Of a stretch of 64,000 nt of DNA, positions 26,291-35,716 are shown piece after piece. Within the stretch, counting starts at the first letter, position 1. Each line of letters starts with the position of its first letter. A model generated the notes under the pieces. The model was not told the DNA's origin. It was given only the letters and a program-made list of their open reading frames with translations, and made no database searches. The translations under genes and the position numbers were made by a program. The stretch comes from an uncultured archaeon (GTDB lineage Archaea > Thermoproteota > Bathyarchaeia > TCS64), in NCBI GenBank assembly GCA_938048735.1, contig CALIUM010000007.1, forward strand, positions 62,001 through 126,000. The letters run 5' to 3'.

Positions 26291-27880
26291 TTGGCAGAGG
26301 CATCATACCAATCCATAAGCCCCTCCGACTTCTTCTACAGGAACAGGGAGATAGCTGGTTTCAGCAATCCGAGCAGGGCCCTCTACTCCGCTGTTAGGGA
26401 GCTTCTGGAGAACTCCCTAGATGCCTGCGAGGCTCGAAGGGTTCCCCCAGATATATACCTGAGGATCAGGGAGGTGCTTCCATCGAAGGGCGAAGAGGGG
26501 CCTGAGGTTTATTCCCTGAGGATCGAGGATAACGGGACAGGCATCCCTGATGAGTATATCCCCCTCTGCTTCGGAAAGGTCTTCTACGGCTCGAAGTACA
26601 TTCTCAGGCAGTCTAGGGGGACCTTCGGGCTTGGAGGGACCATCACCATACTTTACGGTCAGATCACCACCCATAAACCCGTGAGGGTGGCCTCAAGTAT
26701 AGGAAAGGAGATACACGAGTACGAGATGATGATCGACATTGAGCACAACGAGCCAATAGTGCTTAGGCATGAGGTCCATGAGAACAAGAAGGGGTGGCGG
26801 GGAACCATAGTGGAGCTTCAGCTCGAGGGAGACTACTCGAGGAGCATGAACAAGATATACGAGTATCTGAAGCAGACGGCGATGGTCTGCCCCTACGCGG
26901 ATATAACCTTCGTTGATCCCAAGGGGCGCCTATACAGGTTTGAGAGGGCTACCGACCAGATGCCCCCGCCACCGAGGGCGGTTAAACCCCATCCCAAAGG
27001 GGTGGATGTGGAGACCCTGAGGAGGATGGTGGCCTCGACGAGGGCGAGGAACATGAAGGCCTTCATGATGGAACACTTTCAAGGAGTTGGGGAGGTCACG
27101 GCTGAGAGGTTCCTTAACACCGCCTCAATCGACCCTAGGACTCCCCCAGGTGAGTTGGGCCCTGAGGATATCGTCAAACTGGTCCGCGCAGCGAACGATT
27201 TCGAGGAGTTCAACAGGCCTGATCCAAGCTGTCTATCACCCATAGGTGAGGAGCTTCTTGGAATGGGGATAAAGAAGGAGCTGAACCTGACAGACGCGGA
27301 CTTCCTGATGGCCGTCCAGAGGAGGCCTTCCACCTACCTGGGCTTCCCCTTCATCGTGGAGGCAGCTATGGCCCATGGAAGGTCCCTCGCGAGGCAGGGC
27401 TTCAGCGGCATTACCCTCTACAGGTTCGCGAACAAGATACCCCTCCTCTTCGACGAGTCTAGCTGCGTCATCTGGAAAGCGGTCAACAGGAACATAAACT
27501 GGAGCACCTACCTCGTCTCACCTGACACCCCGCTTGTGGTGGCCGTCCATGTCTGCTCAACAAAGATACCCTATAAGAGCGTTGGGAAGGAGTTCCTAGC
27601 CGATCAGCCTGAGGTTGAGAGGGAGATAACCAATGCGATCCGCCAGCTTGCTAGACACCTTAGGCTCTATATCTCTAGGAGCATAAGGATGGCGAGGGAG
27701 AGGAGGAGGCTCAGCGTGTTCGAGAGGTTCCTCCCCAAGATCGCGGAGTTCTCCGCGAAGCTCGCGGATAAAGAGGAGATTCCAGATATAACTCCCCTCC
27801 TCAGGGCTGTAGGGGCAGACCTCGAGGAGGTTGAGAGGAGGATTAAAGAGGTGCCTCAGGTTGTCGGGGAAGGCTGTTAG
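26291..27880 (+). CDS. top6B: DNA topoisomerase VI subunit B
   Basis: The ATPase subunit (529 residues) of the type IIB topoisomerase. GHKL motifs are visible: N-box AVRELLENSLDACE (about 35-48), DNGTGIP near 80, and the glycine-rich lid RGTFGLGGTITILYGQ near 112, close to the crenarchaeal form. The H2TH segment (FQGVGEVTAERFLNTASI) and transducer domain with HVCSTKIPYKSVGKEF, carrying the switch lysine, follow. Starts at TTG 26291. It overlaps top6A, the usual archaeal order, giving stoichiometric expression of the A2B2 enzyme. Confidence 0.95.
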   Translation: MAEASYQSISPSDFFYRNREIAGFSNPSRALYSAVRELLENSLDACEARRVPPDIYLRIREVLPSKGEEGPEVYSLRIEDNGTGIPDEYIPLCFGKVFYGSKYILRQSRGTFGLGGTITILYGQITTHKPVRVASSIGKEIHEYEMMIDIEHNEPIVLRHEVHENKKGWRGTIVELQLEGDYSRSMNKIYEYLKQTAMVCPYADITFVDPKGRLYRFERATDQMPPPPRAVKPHPKGVDVETLRRMVASTRARNMKAFMMEHFQGVGEVTAERFLNTASIDPRTPPGELGPEDIVKLVRAANDFEEFNRPDPSCLSPIGEELLGMGIKKELNLTDADFLMAVQRRPSTYLGFPFIVEAAMAHGRSLARQGFSGITLYRFANKIPLLFDESSCVIWKAVNRNINWSTYLVSPDTPLVVAVHVCSTKIPYKSVGKEFLADQPEVEREITNAIRQLARHLRLYISRSIRMARERRRLSVFERFLPKIAEFSAKLADKEEIPDITPLLRAVGADLEEVERRIKEVPQVVGEGC

Positions 27881-28949
27881 AGAGGCTGATAGGCAGAGGG
27901 AGATGACCGAGCTTGCCCTGAAGCAGCTGGGCAGCCTCGTCTACGAGCAGATAAGGGCTAGGGAGTTCCCTTGGATCATGATACAGAGCAGGTCAACCGA
28001 CAATATAATCTATGATCAAGAACTCAAGCAGTATATACTGGGAGACCGCCTTATCAGGAGGCATTCCAGAAACATAGCCCACATCCGACCCTTCGCCCAG
28101 CTCATATGGACCGCCTGGTTTAGCAGGGAGCTCCTGAGGCATAGGAAGACAAGCACACTGAGGGAGGTCTACTACTCGGCGAGGGGGCAGAGGGATATAG
28201 AGTTCAAGGATCAGGACGAGTCGGACAACATCATAACAGACCTCGAGACGGCCCTGAGCAGGCCCAGGGAGGATTTCAACATCTACCCCGAGGAGAGGAG
28301 CGCGATCTTCGGAGACCTCACCATTGAGTACACCGTCCCTGGGTACGAGGGTAAGAGGATGAACCTGACCGAGCATCCTGATGGGGTTATGATAGGCCCT
28401 GCCCTGACAAGCGCGGAGTTCATAGAGACATCGGCAGACAAGGTTCTAGTGATAGAGAAGGGGGCGATGTTCACTAGGCTAGTCGAGGAGAGGGCTCACG
28501 AGAAGTTCAACGCAATCCTGATCCATACAGCTGGTCAGGCGCCTCGATCCACGAGGAGCATAATCCAGAGGCTAAATCAGCTGGGGAAGATGCCTGTCTA
28601 CATCTTCACGGATGGTGACCCATGGGGCGTCCACATAGCCATGGTGATCATCTCAGGCTCGGCGAACGCAGCCCACCTTAGGGGGCTCGCAACCCCGGAT
28701 GCGAAGTGGATAGGGGTTTGGGCCACCGATATAGTAAAGTACCGTTTGCCCACGGAGAAGCTCACCGACATGGATATCAAGAGGCTCAAGGAGCTTAAGA
28801 AGGATCCGAGATATGGGGGGGAACTCTGGCAGAGGGAGATAGATCTATTCATTAAACTCGGGGTGAAGGCCGAGCTCGAGGCCTTCAGCCGCTATGGCCT
28901 GACATATATAGTGGACAAGTATCTTCCGGACAAACTGGAAGGGGCCTGA
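27831..28949 (+). CDS. top6A: DNA topoisomerase VI subunit A (Spo11-like)
   Basis: The DNA-cleaving subunit (372 residues at most). The winged-helix active site is in TSTLREVYYSARGQ, where the second tyrosine of the YY pair region acts in the family. The Toprim fold supplies the glutamate in VLVIEKGAMF and the DxD in YIFTDGDPWGVHI. The start is uncertain: TTG 27831 directly abuts GAGGAGG, while TTG 27861 (MSGKAVREADRQ) leaves a shorter overlap with top6B and a typical N terminus. Either way the two genes overlap and are co-translated. Confidence 0.95.
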   Translation: MRGGLKRCLRLSGKAVREADRQREMTELALKQLGSLVYEQIRAREFPWIMIQSRSTDNIIYDQELKQYILGDRLIRRHSRNIAHIRPFAQLIWTAWFSRELLRHRKTSTLREVYYSARGQRDIEFKDQDESDNIITDLETALSRPREDFNIYPEERSAIFGDLTIEYTVPGYEGKRMNLTEHPDGVMIGPALTSAEFIETSADKVLVIEKGAMFTRLVEERAHEKFNAILIHTAGQAPRSTRSIIQRLNQLGKMPVYIFTDGDPWGVHIAMVIISGSANAAHLRGLATPDAKWIGVWATDIVKYRLPTEKLTDMDIKRLKELKKDPRYGGELWQREIDLFIKLGVKAELEAFSRYGLTYIVDKYLPDKLEGA

Positions 28950-28988
28950 CCACTGGTTTTATAGGGAGAAATGGGCGTTGATGGTGGG

Positions 28989-29189
28989 ATGTCAGAGGCT
29001 GAAGGCATAAACCCCGGATCCATCGCCATAAACCTACTCGGTCTGGTCATCCTGAGCATAGGCCTGTTCCTTGTCTATTCCTCCATGCAGGTAAGGGAGA
29101 TAGGGGTCTCAGGCCCAAGGATCATAACCCTAATAGGCCTAGTCATCGCTCTCATCGGGGGTACAATGATAATAGCTAGGAAATCCTAG
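28989..29189 (+). CDS. Small two-helix membrane protein
   Basis: A 66-residue protein from ATG 28989 (MSEAEG), with helices INLLGLVILSIGLFLVYSSMQ and IITLIGLVIALIGGTMIIA and a basic end. A TTTTATAG element about 25-30 bases upstream supports this start over 28971. Family not recognised. It follows top6A by about 40 bases but has its own promoter. Confidence 0.6.
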   Translation: MSEAEGINPGSIAINLLGLVILSIGLFLVYSSMQVREIGVSGPRIITLIGLVIALIGGTMIIARKS

Positions 29190-29279
29190 CATGGTAAAGA
29201 CTGGCACACCTCTAGCTGGATCATTAATGGTTTAACTTGGCAAAAACTTCTTAAAAAGAGTGGATGTTGAGTATTCGAG

Positions 29280-30380
29280 GTGAATGGGTTGAAGGCCCTC
29301 ATACTGGCTGGGGGCTTCGGCACCCGTCTGAGGCCCCTCAGCTGCACGAGGCCAAAGCTCCTATTCCCAGTCGCCGGAAAACCCGTAATAGACTGGATCC
29401 TCCAGGGCCTCTCTAAGGTCGGGGTTGAGACGGTGATCCTAGCAGTCAACTACATGGCCGAGTCATTTGTAAGATATCTAGGCCCCACAAAGTTCAACGT
29501 CGGGATCCTCTACTCGAGGGAGGCTAGGCCTATGGGGACTGGAGGGCCCATCAAGATGGCGGAGAGCCTCCTCAGGGACAGCGACATGTTTCTGGTTCTA
29601 AACGGTGACGTCCTATCAGACCTGGACTACAGACGCCTAATCCAATTCCACGTGGAGAAGGGTGGTCTAGCGACGATCGCACTTTACAGGGTGGAGGATC
29701 CCAGCCGCTACGGCTCGGTGGAGGTTGACGGGGAGGGGAGGATAATGAGATTCGTGGAGAAGCCTGAGCCAGGTAAGGCCCCAAGCAACCTTGTAAACGC
29801 GGGGATATATGTCTTCAACAGGGAGGTCTTAGAGTACATCCCCCCTGGGAGAAGGGTCTCCACCGAGAGGGAGGTCTTCCCCAACCTGGCGAAGGATGGA
29901 ACCTTATATGGATATGAGGTGAAGGGCCTATGGATCGACATAGGCATACCGGAGGACTATCTGGCCGCGAATCGCCTCCTCCTCTCAAAACCTGAGGTTG
30001 GCCAGATCGCTGAGGGGGCAGATATCGATGAGGGGGCGAAGATCCTCCCCCCGGTCCATGTAGGAAGGGGCGTCGAGATAGGGGAAGACTCCGTCATCGG
30101 CCCTTACACCTCGATAGGGGAGGATGTATATGTGGGGAAGGGGTGCAGGATCGAGGGCTCGATAATCTTCCCAGGGGCGATAATAGGGGATCACACATCC
30201 ATTAGGAATGCTATAGTTGGAGAGAACGCCACAATTGAGAGGTGGGTTAAGATCGAGAGTGGAAGCCTGATAGGAGACTATGCAGAGATAGCAGACGGCG
30301 TGACCATAACCCACGACGTCACCATCTGCCCCTCAAAGAGGGTGGAGGAGAGCATACTAGAGGTTCATCAAGTGATGTAG
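29280..30380 (+). CDS. NDP-sugar pyrophosphorylase with left-handed beta-helix (GDP-mannose or GlmU type)
   Basis: A 366-residue sugar-1-phosphate nucleotidylyltransferase. The N-terminal Rossmann-like domain has LILAGGFGTRLRPLS, TRPKLLFPVAGKPV, LVLNGDVLSD and FVEKPEPGKAPSNLVNAGIY. The C-terminal 120 residues contain hexapeptide repeats (GEDSVIGPYTSIGEDVYVG, GAIIGDHTSIRNAIVG). The sequence resembles mannose-1-phosphate guanylyltransferases most, but a GlmU-like UTP enzyme is possible, given glmM just downstream. Starts at GTG 29280. It likely supplies activated sugars for N-glycans. Confidence 0.88.
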   Translation: MNGLKALILAGGFGTRLRPLSCTRPKLLFPVAGKPVIDWILQGLSKVGVETVILAVNYMAESFVRYLGPTKFNVGILYSREARPMGTGGPIKMAESLLRDSDMFLVLNGDVLSDLDYRRLIQFHVEKGGLATIALYRVEDPSRYGSVEVDGEGRIMRFVEKPEPGKAPSNLVNAGIYVFNREVLEYIPPGRRVSTEREVFPNLAKDGTLYGYEVKGLWIDIGIPEDYLAANRLLLSKPEVGQIAEGADIDEGAKILPPVHVGRGVEIGEDSVIGPYTSIGEDVYVGKGCRIEGSIIFPGAIIGDHTSIRNAIVGENATIERWVKIESGSLIGDYAEIADGVTITHDVTICPSKRVEESILEVHQVM

Positions 30381-30575
30381 ATAACTCAAATATAATTCAG
30401 CGCCACCAAATTTATCGAATATATCGAAAAGAAACTAAAAGAAGTCAAATAATTTTAAAATTAGCTTAATGGATCATAAGACATCAAAATATTTGGATCT
30501 ATTTTATTGACTCAGTTTTAATCCATTTGAGATAGATTTTTTAAGATAGATATGATTTAGATCAGTGATTGAGCT

Positions 30576-31934
30576 ATGGGAAGGCTCTTCGGCACTAATG
30601 GGGTAAGAGGGGTTGTGAACAGGGAATTGACCGCAGAGATGATCCTGAGACTGGCCTCCGCAGCCAGTTTCCTCCTCGGAAAGAATATAGCCCTGGGGAG
30701 GGATGGAAGGACAAGCAGCCTGATGTTCAGGGAGGCTGCCATTTCAGGCCTACTCTCAGCGGGATGCACGGTATACGATATGGGAATCCTACCAACCCCA
30801 GCCCTGCAGTTCTCCGTGAAACAATACGGCCTAGATGGGGGGCTTATGCTGACAGCCTCCCACAACCCCCCCGAGTTCAACGGATTGAAGGTGATAGCCC
30901 GAGACGGGGTTGAGGTTCCAAGGGAGGTTGAGGAGGAGATAGAAGCCCTATATTTTGGGGGCGGCCCAACCCTATGCTCCTGGGATGAGGTGGGAAGGGT
31001 TCAAAGCGTTAATCCCCTAGAGGCCTATGAAACAGCAGTTCTAAGCCATGTCGACATCGAGCTGATAAGGAGGTCTAGGTTTAGGGTCGCGATAGATCCA
31101 GGAAACGGCGTCTCAGCATTCACAGCCCCTTCGGTGGCGAGGAGGCTCGGCTGCTTCGTCCTTTCAATAAACGCAGAGCTGGATGGAAGGTTCCCCGGGA
31201 GGGGATCTGAGCCAAGGCCTGATAACCTTGAAGGCCTGAAGGCGCTCGTTGAGGCTTCGGGTGCAGATGTAGGGGTTGCCTTTGATGGAGATGGTGACAG
31301 GGCCATATTCGTTGACGAGATGGGGGAGGTGCACTGGGGGGATAGATCCTTCGCCTTGATCGCGAAGAGCTTCATAGCCAGAAACCCGGGAGAGGCCGTG
31401 GCCACGCCCGTAAGCTCATCCAGGGTTGTGGAGGATGTGGTTAAGGGTGGAGGTGGGAAGATCATCTACACAAGGGTTGGCAGCGTGACCGTCTCAAGGA
31501 CAATGGTTGAGTCGGGCATAAAGCTTGGGGGGGAAGAGAACGGGGGGATATTCTACGCACCCCACCTCCCCGTGAGGGATGGAACCATGGCGATGGCCCT
31601 CATCCTCGATATAATGGCCAGGGAGGGAAAACCCCTCTCCCAGCTCTTCGGGGAGCTACCGAGATACCACCAGATGAAGGAGAGGATCCCCTGCCCAAAC
31701 CACCTAAAGGAAAGGGTGATGGAATCCATTAAGGGGATGGTGGAAGCCTCAAAGGTGGAGACGATAGATGGATTAAAGCTCTGGTACGACGACGGGAGCT
31801 GGATCCTCATAAGGCCCAGCGGGACAGAACCCATACTTAGACTCTACGCGGAGGCTGAAGAACCGAGCAAGGTATCCTACCTGATCGAAAGGCATAAAAG
31901 GCTTGTGGGGGAGGCGATAGAATCCCTAAGATGA
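30576..31934 (+). CDS. glmM: Phosphoglucosamine mutase
   Basis: Interconverts glucosamine-6-phosphate and glucosamine-1-phosphate on the way to UDP-GlcNAc. The 452-residue protein starts GRLFGTNGVRG, and has the phosphoserine loop LTASHNPPEFNGLK, the Mg loop FDGDGDRAIFVDE, sugar-binding GGEENGG and the phosphate-binding RPSGTEPILRLYAEA. These are complete. Archaeal members may also act on mannose or glucose phosphates. It follows an NDP-sugar pyrophosphorylase on the same strand; wecB at 61382 would use UDP-GlcNAc made by this path. Overlaps the convergent tpiA by nine bases. Confidence 0.93.
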   Translation: MGRLFGTNGVRGVVNRELTAEMILRLASAASFLLGKNIALGRDGRTSSLMFREAAISGLLSAGCTVYDMGILPTPALQFSVKQYGLDGGLMLTASHNPPEFNGLKVIARDGVEVPREVEEEIEALYFGGGPTLCSWDEVGRVQSVNPLEAYETAVLSHVDIELIRRSRFRVAIDPGNGVSAFTAPSVARRLGCFVLSINAELDGRFPGRGSEPRPDNLEGLKALVEASGADVGVAFDGDGDRAIFVDEMGEVHWGDRSFALIAKSFIARNPGEAVATPVSSSRVVEDVVKGGGGKIIYTRVGSVTVSRTMVESGIKLGGEENGGIFYAPHLPVRDGTMAMALILDIMAREGKPLSQLFGELPRYHQMKERIPCPNHLKERVMESIKGMVEASKVETIDGLKLWYDDGSWILIRPSGTEPILRLYAEAEEPSKVSYLIERHKRLVGEAIESLR

Positions 31935-32624
31935 CATGACCCTAGCTCCATCAGCAAGCTCCATGAGAACCCCCAGGGGATCCGCAGCCCTGACCACACC
32001 GCTCGCCAGGAGAACCCCCTCAGCCCCCAGCCTCAACGCCGCGGAGACATCCTCGCCCCTGGAGATCCCAGCCCCACATAGAACCCTTATACCCGTTTCC
32101 AGACCCTTTATGGCTTGAACCGCACCAGAGACAACCTCGGGCCTAGCCCTTGAGACGGGTATACCAGTTCCAATAAGCTCAGGAGGCTCGATCGCTATAA
32201 CATCGGGTTTGAAGGAGGCTACGGCCTCCGCCTTTCTCACCGAGTCTGCGCAAACAACTGGCATCAGGCCCACCTCCCTAACCCTTCTAACAGTCGCCTC
32301 TATAGCCTCAAGCCCTAAGGGCCTCTCAGAGTGGCTGATAAGGGTGCCGACGCAGCCAGCATCAACCACGGCCTCAGGGGGAATATGCCCAGTGAACTGG
32401 CCTTGACCTACTGGATCCACATGTTGAGAGAATACTGGTATCTCCACGGACATAGCCACAAACCTGAGATCCGTTGCCTGGGGCGCGACCGCGAAGCAGA
32501 CCCCGGTCCTTCTGGAGGCCTCCTCGGCCAGTAAAGCGATTCTAAGAGCTCCCCTTCCAGTCGCCTCCCTAAAGGTCTTATAATTTATCAATATCAGCGG
32601 GAATCTTATTTTTGATTGAGCCAA
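31926..32624 (-). CDS. tpiA: Triosephosphate isomerase, archaeal type
   Basis: Interconverts glyceraldehyde-3-phosphate and dihydroxyacetone phosphate. The 232-residue length is typical of archaeal tetrameric forms, shorter than bacterial ones. Catalytic residues are seen in LINYKTF (lysine), LISHSERPL (histidine) and AIEPPELIGTG (glutamate); phosphate-binding GAGIS and LASGVVRA follow. The gene ends inside the 3' end of glmM on the opposite strand. Confidence 0.95.
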   Translation of the reverse strand: MAQSKIRFPLILINYKTFREATGRGALRIALLAEEASRRTGVCFAVAPQATDLRFVAMSVEIPVFSQHVDPVGQGQFTGHIPPEAVVDAGCVGTLISHSERPLGLEAIEATVRRVREVGLMPVVCADSVRKAEAVASFKPDVIAIEPPELIGTGIPVSRARPEVVSGAVQAIKGLETGIRVLCGAGISRGEDVSAALRLGAEGVLLASGVVRAADPLGVLMELADGARVMSS

Positions 32625-32731
32625 ATCCTACACCTCTTGTTTATTTACTTCCACTTCCTCATAAGCTCTGTTATTTTTGCATTACTGGGAAGCCTGATCT
32701 GGCAGAGGTGTTTCCGATGTTTAAACCCCAT

Positions 32732-33244
32732 TCACGGGTCGCGATGAACATCTTCCAATCCTTCTAATGGCCTCAAGCTGCACATTATGGTTTTGACTGC
32801 TTCCTCTATGCTGAAGGTGCCTGTATCTATGCGAATGTCAGGGGTTTCAGGTCTCTCAAACTCTCTCCACGATTCTCACCGCCCTCTCCGGTATGGCCCT
32901 CTCCCTCCTCCGGTTCCTCTCGAGGCAGATCTCGAGGGGGCATTCCAGTAAGACTGTTAGGATCCTCTCCCCCTTCAATTCCAGCTCCATTATCCTCTTC
33001 CTGTAGGCTCCTTGTAGAAGGTGGCATCGAGGACGAGATACCTTTGCTTTCCTAGCCTCCTCTCGACCTCTCTGAGCATCCCCTCATAAACCCTCCTCTT
33101 GAACCGTTCAGATGAGATTATCAAGGCATCTTCGAGCCTTTCCGCCAATCTCTCCGCTATCGATGTCTTCTCAGCTCCAACGGGACCGCATAGGAGGATG
33201 ATCAAATCCACTCGACCCTCATCGGGAATTCTTATTTCGAGCAA
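32732..33244 (-). pseudogene. P-loop kinase (APS-kinase/PSTK-like), broken by two frameshifts
   Basis: Three minus-strand segments in different frames join into one kinase. Segment 1 (start 33244): LIILLCGPVGAEKTSIAERL to LVLDATFYKE. One lost base near 33007 moves to YRKRIMELELKGERIL and VLLECPLEICLERNRRRE. A second shift near 32858 moves to FERPETPDIRIDTGTFSIEE, ending at TGA 32732-32734. The order matches small kinases of the APS-kinase or seryl-tRNA(Sec)-kinase type. The Walker A reads GPVGAEKTS, with glutamate where the glycine before the lysine should be, so the site would be dead even without frameshifts. The track's 32827-33027 ORF is a shadow. It lies 26 bases after the oxidoreductase gene in the same direction. 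Confidence 0.85.
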
Positions 33245-33270
33245 TATGGCTCAAAGGGTCTTCGGCTTCT

Positions 33271-34395
33271 TTAGCCTAGGATCTCTTCCACCATATTTTC
33301 GACCATCTCAGCTATGGCCGGGGATGCAGTTAGGCCTGGGGACTCTATCCCGATGAGGTTGATGAAGCCTGGGAAGCCCTTATCCTCCTCATGCCTTATG
33401 ACAAAGTCCCTGAAGGGCTGACCTGGCCCCTGGAGCTTCGCCCTTATCCCAGCCATATCTGGGTGTAGGTCCTCCCTCCTTATGGATGGTAGGTATTTTA
33501 TTATATCCCTCCAGAACTCCTCGACCCCTGACTCCACCCTGTAGTTTATCTCCTTTACGTAGTATGCGTTGGGGCCGAACTTTATGCGGCCTGTGAGGTC
33601 CGGTGTCGCATGGATCCCAAGCCCAGCTCCGCCCTTCGGGGGTTCGGGATATATGAGCATCTTGACCGGAGGCCTTCCAGATAGGCTGAAGTAATCCCCC
33701 TTACATGGGTGGATCCTATAACCCTCCCTATCGGCGTCTATCCCCACCATCTCCGCCACCCTATCTGCGTGGAGCCCAGCGGAGTTTATCACCACCCTAG
33801 CCTCTACTGAGGCTCGCCCTTCAACCCCAACTATCTCCACCCTATATCCGTCCCCTTTGGGTTCGATGCCGACTACCTCTGTCCCGAGGATGAGGGGGTC
33901 CACACCGCTGTTTCTCCTGGCTTTCCTGTAGAAGTGGTCCATGAGGGCGTGGGCGTCGAGGATCCCTGTGGATGGGGAGTAGATGGCTCCAATAGCTCTA
34001 ACCTCGGGCTCAAATCTACGGATCATCTCTTCGTCGATCATCTCCAGTCCCTCAGCCCCGTTCTCCCTCCCCTGGCGGTAGAGGCCCTCTATAGTCTTCA
34101 TCTCCTCCTCGTTCGTGGCTACGATCAGCTTCCCAAGCCTCTTGTGGGGTATCCTGTTCTCCCTGCATATGCTGTAGAGCATCCTGTTCCCCTTGACGCA
34201 TAGCTCAGCCTTCAGAGACCCCTTGGGATAGTAGATGCCTGCATGGATGACCTCGCTGTTCCTGCTGCTGGCCCCCATCCCATATCTCTCCTCCCTCTCG
34301 ACTATGAAGAGGTCCCTATCCCTTCTAGCCAGCTCGGAGGCTATGGCCAGCCCAACAACCCCAGCGCCTACCACCAATATGTCGACCTTCTCCAT
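33271..34395 (-). CDS. lhgO: FAD-dependent oxidoreductase, L-2-hydroxyglutarate dehydrogenase-like
   Basis: A 374-residue flavoprotein of the DAO/LhgO family that would oxidise an L-2-hydroxy acid. The dinucleotide fold VDILVVGAGVVGLAIASELARR opens the protein, followed by SSRNSEVIHAGIYYPKGSLKA, typical of L-2-hydroxyglutarate enzymes, and the C-terminal INLIGIESPGLTASPAIAE. ATG 34395 is chosen over 34458 because an ACACTTATCCC box lies about 30 bases upstream and the Rossmann fold starts at once. Possible partners are the CoA-transferase upstream or general hydroxy-acid metabolism. Confidence 0.88.
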   Translation of the reverse strand: MEKVDILVVGAGVVGLAIASELARRDRDLFIVEREERYGMGASSRNSEVIHAGIYYPKGSLKAELCVKGNRMLYSICRENRIPHKRLGKLIVATNEEEMKTIEGLYRQGRENGAEGLEMIDEEMIRRFEPEVRAIGAIYSPSTGILDAHALMDHFYRKARRNSGVDPLILGTEVVGIEPKGDGYRVEIVGVEGRASVEARVVINSAGLHADRVAEMVGIDADREGYRIHPCKGDYFSLSGRPPVKMLIYPEPPKGGAGLGIHATPDLTGRIKFGPNAYYVKEINYRVESGVEEFWRDIIKYLPSIRREDLHPDMAGIRAKLQGPGQPFRDFVIRHEEDKGFPGFINLIGIESPGLTASPAIAEMVENMVEEILG

Positions 34396-34537
34396 CAGGC
34401 CTTCAGATAGAAACACGCGAGGGATAAGTGTTTCCCGCTGACTAAATCGGGCTTTCAAGTAGAGACATAAAAAACCAGATATTCAAATGACTTTTCTCAT
34501 TTTTCGTTTGAGAAATAAAAATTAGTCATTAGATCCC

Positions 34538-35686
34538 TTAGATTACCCTTTCACTCCTAAGCTCCTCTATCTTTTCCTTCGTGTAGCCTAAGAGGTTTGT
34601 CAGGATCTCCTCAGTATGTTGTCCGAGGGTTGGGGATGGCGTGATGGGGAACTCGCTGATCTCGGAGAATTTCACGGGGAAGCTTGGAACCTTTATCCTT
34701 CCAAGCTTGGGGTGCTCCACCTCTGTGAAGACGCCTCGGGCTAATAGGTGGGGCTCCTTCACCACCTCGTCAATGTTCAGGACCGGTGCCACGGGTACAT
34801 CGGCCTTTACAAGTATATCCACCACCTCCCTGACCGTCCTGTCTTTAACCCACTCCCTGAACATCTCCACATTCACCTCTTCGACCCCCAGGGCTTTAGC
34901 CAGCCTTTCCATTATGGATCCCCTCGTCGCCAGCACCGCGACATACCCATCCATGGCCCTGAAGAAGCCCCCAACACTCACCTGTCCCAGCCCCCTCCTC
35001 TTCCTCCTAGCCTCCAAGGGGGTTAGACCTCCAGCCGTGTATGTGACTATGGCTTGAGACGCGAGGGAGACCATGCAGTCTGCCTGCGCCACATCTATCC
35101 ACTGCCCCTTCCCCGTCTTGTCCCTGTATCTAAGGGCTGAGACTATGCTGAGGGCTGCGAAGAGGGCTGGGCCCAGGTCACCATAGGCCTGAGGCGAACC
35201 CCTAGGCTCACCCTCCTCATCCTCCTCTAGGCCTGCCATGTACGCATGGCCCGTGATCGCCTCCGCTATGGAGAAGTATGAGGGCCTTCTGGCGTATGGA
35301 CCTGTCTGGCCGAAGCCGCTCAGGCTGGCGTATATTATGTCCGGCCTCACACCCCTCAACACATCGTATCCTAGGCCTAGCCTCTCCATGGTGCCAGGGG
35401 TGAAGTTCTCCACCACCACATCCGAGAGCTTGACTAGCTCCAGGAATATCTCCTTCCCCTTGGGATGCTTCAGGTCTAGGGTAAGATCCTTCTTGTTCAG
35501 GTTCATCGATATGAAGGTGGGGCTCTCATTCTCTATTAGGGGAGGGAAGAACCTGGTCATCTCCCCCCAAGGTGGCTCGACCTTGATAACCTCAGCCCCT
35601 AGATGGGCTAGGAGCATGGTGCAATAAGGTCCGAACCAGACATGGCTCAAATCCAGGATCCTAGTGTCTTCCAAAGGCCTCCTCAT
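34538..35686 (-). CDS. Family III acyl-CoA transferase (CaiB/BaiF)
   Basis: A 382-residue CoA-transferase. Family features: LEDTRILDLSHVWFGPYCTM, LAHLGAEVIKVEPP, the segment LNLNKKDLTLDLKHP-like (here MNLNKKDLTLDLKHPKG) and the catalytic aspartate in YGDLGPALF, then the GYVAVLAT sheet of the small domain. Members move CoA between carboxylic acids. The substrate cannot be told. ATG 35686 (MRRPLEDTR) is chosen: the track start at 35716 lies in a CAATATAAAAAG TATA-like element, about 30 bases upstream of this ATG. Confidence 0.9.
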   Translation of the reverse strand: MRRPLEDTRILDLSHVWFGPYCTMLLAHLGAEVIKVEPPWGEMTRFFPPLIENESPTFISMNLNKKDLTLDLKHPKGKEIFLELVKLSDVVVENFTPGTMERLGLGYDVLRGVRPDIIYASLSGFGQTGPYARRPSYFSIAEAITGHAYMAGLEEDEEGEPRGSPQAYGDLGPALFAALSIVSALRYRDKTGKGQWIDVAQADCMVSLASQAIVTYTAGGLTPLEARRKRRGLGQVSVGGFFRAMDGYVAVLATRGSIMERLAKALGVEEVNVEMFREWVKDRTVREVVDILVKADVPVAPVLNIDEVVKEPHLLARGVFTEVEHPKLGRIKVPSFPVKFSEISEFPITPSPTLGQHTEEILTNLLGYTKEKIEELRSERVI

Positions 35687-35716
35687 GGATGTATCTCCAT
35701 TTACCTTTAAAGGCAA

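Noticed and set aside
32827-33027. 66-residue minus-strand ORF
   Set aside because: Third-frame shadow of the broken kinase; glycine, glutamate and proline rich without structure.
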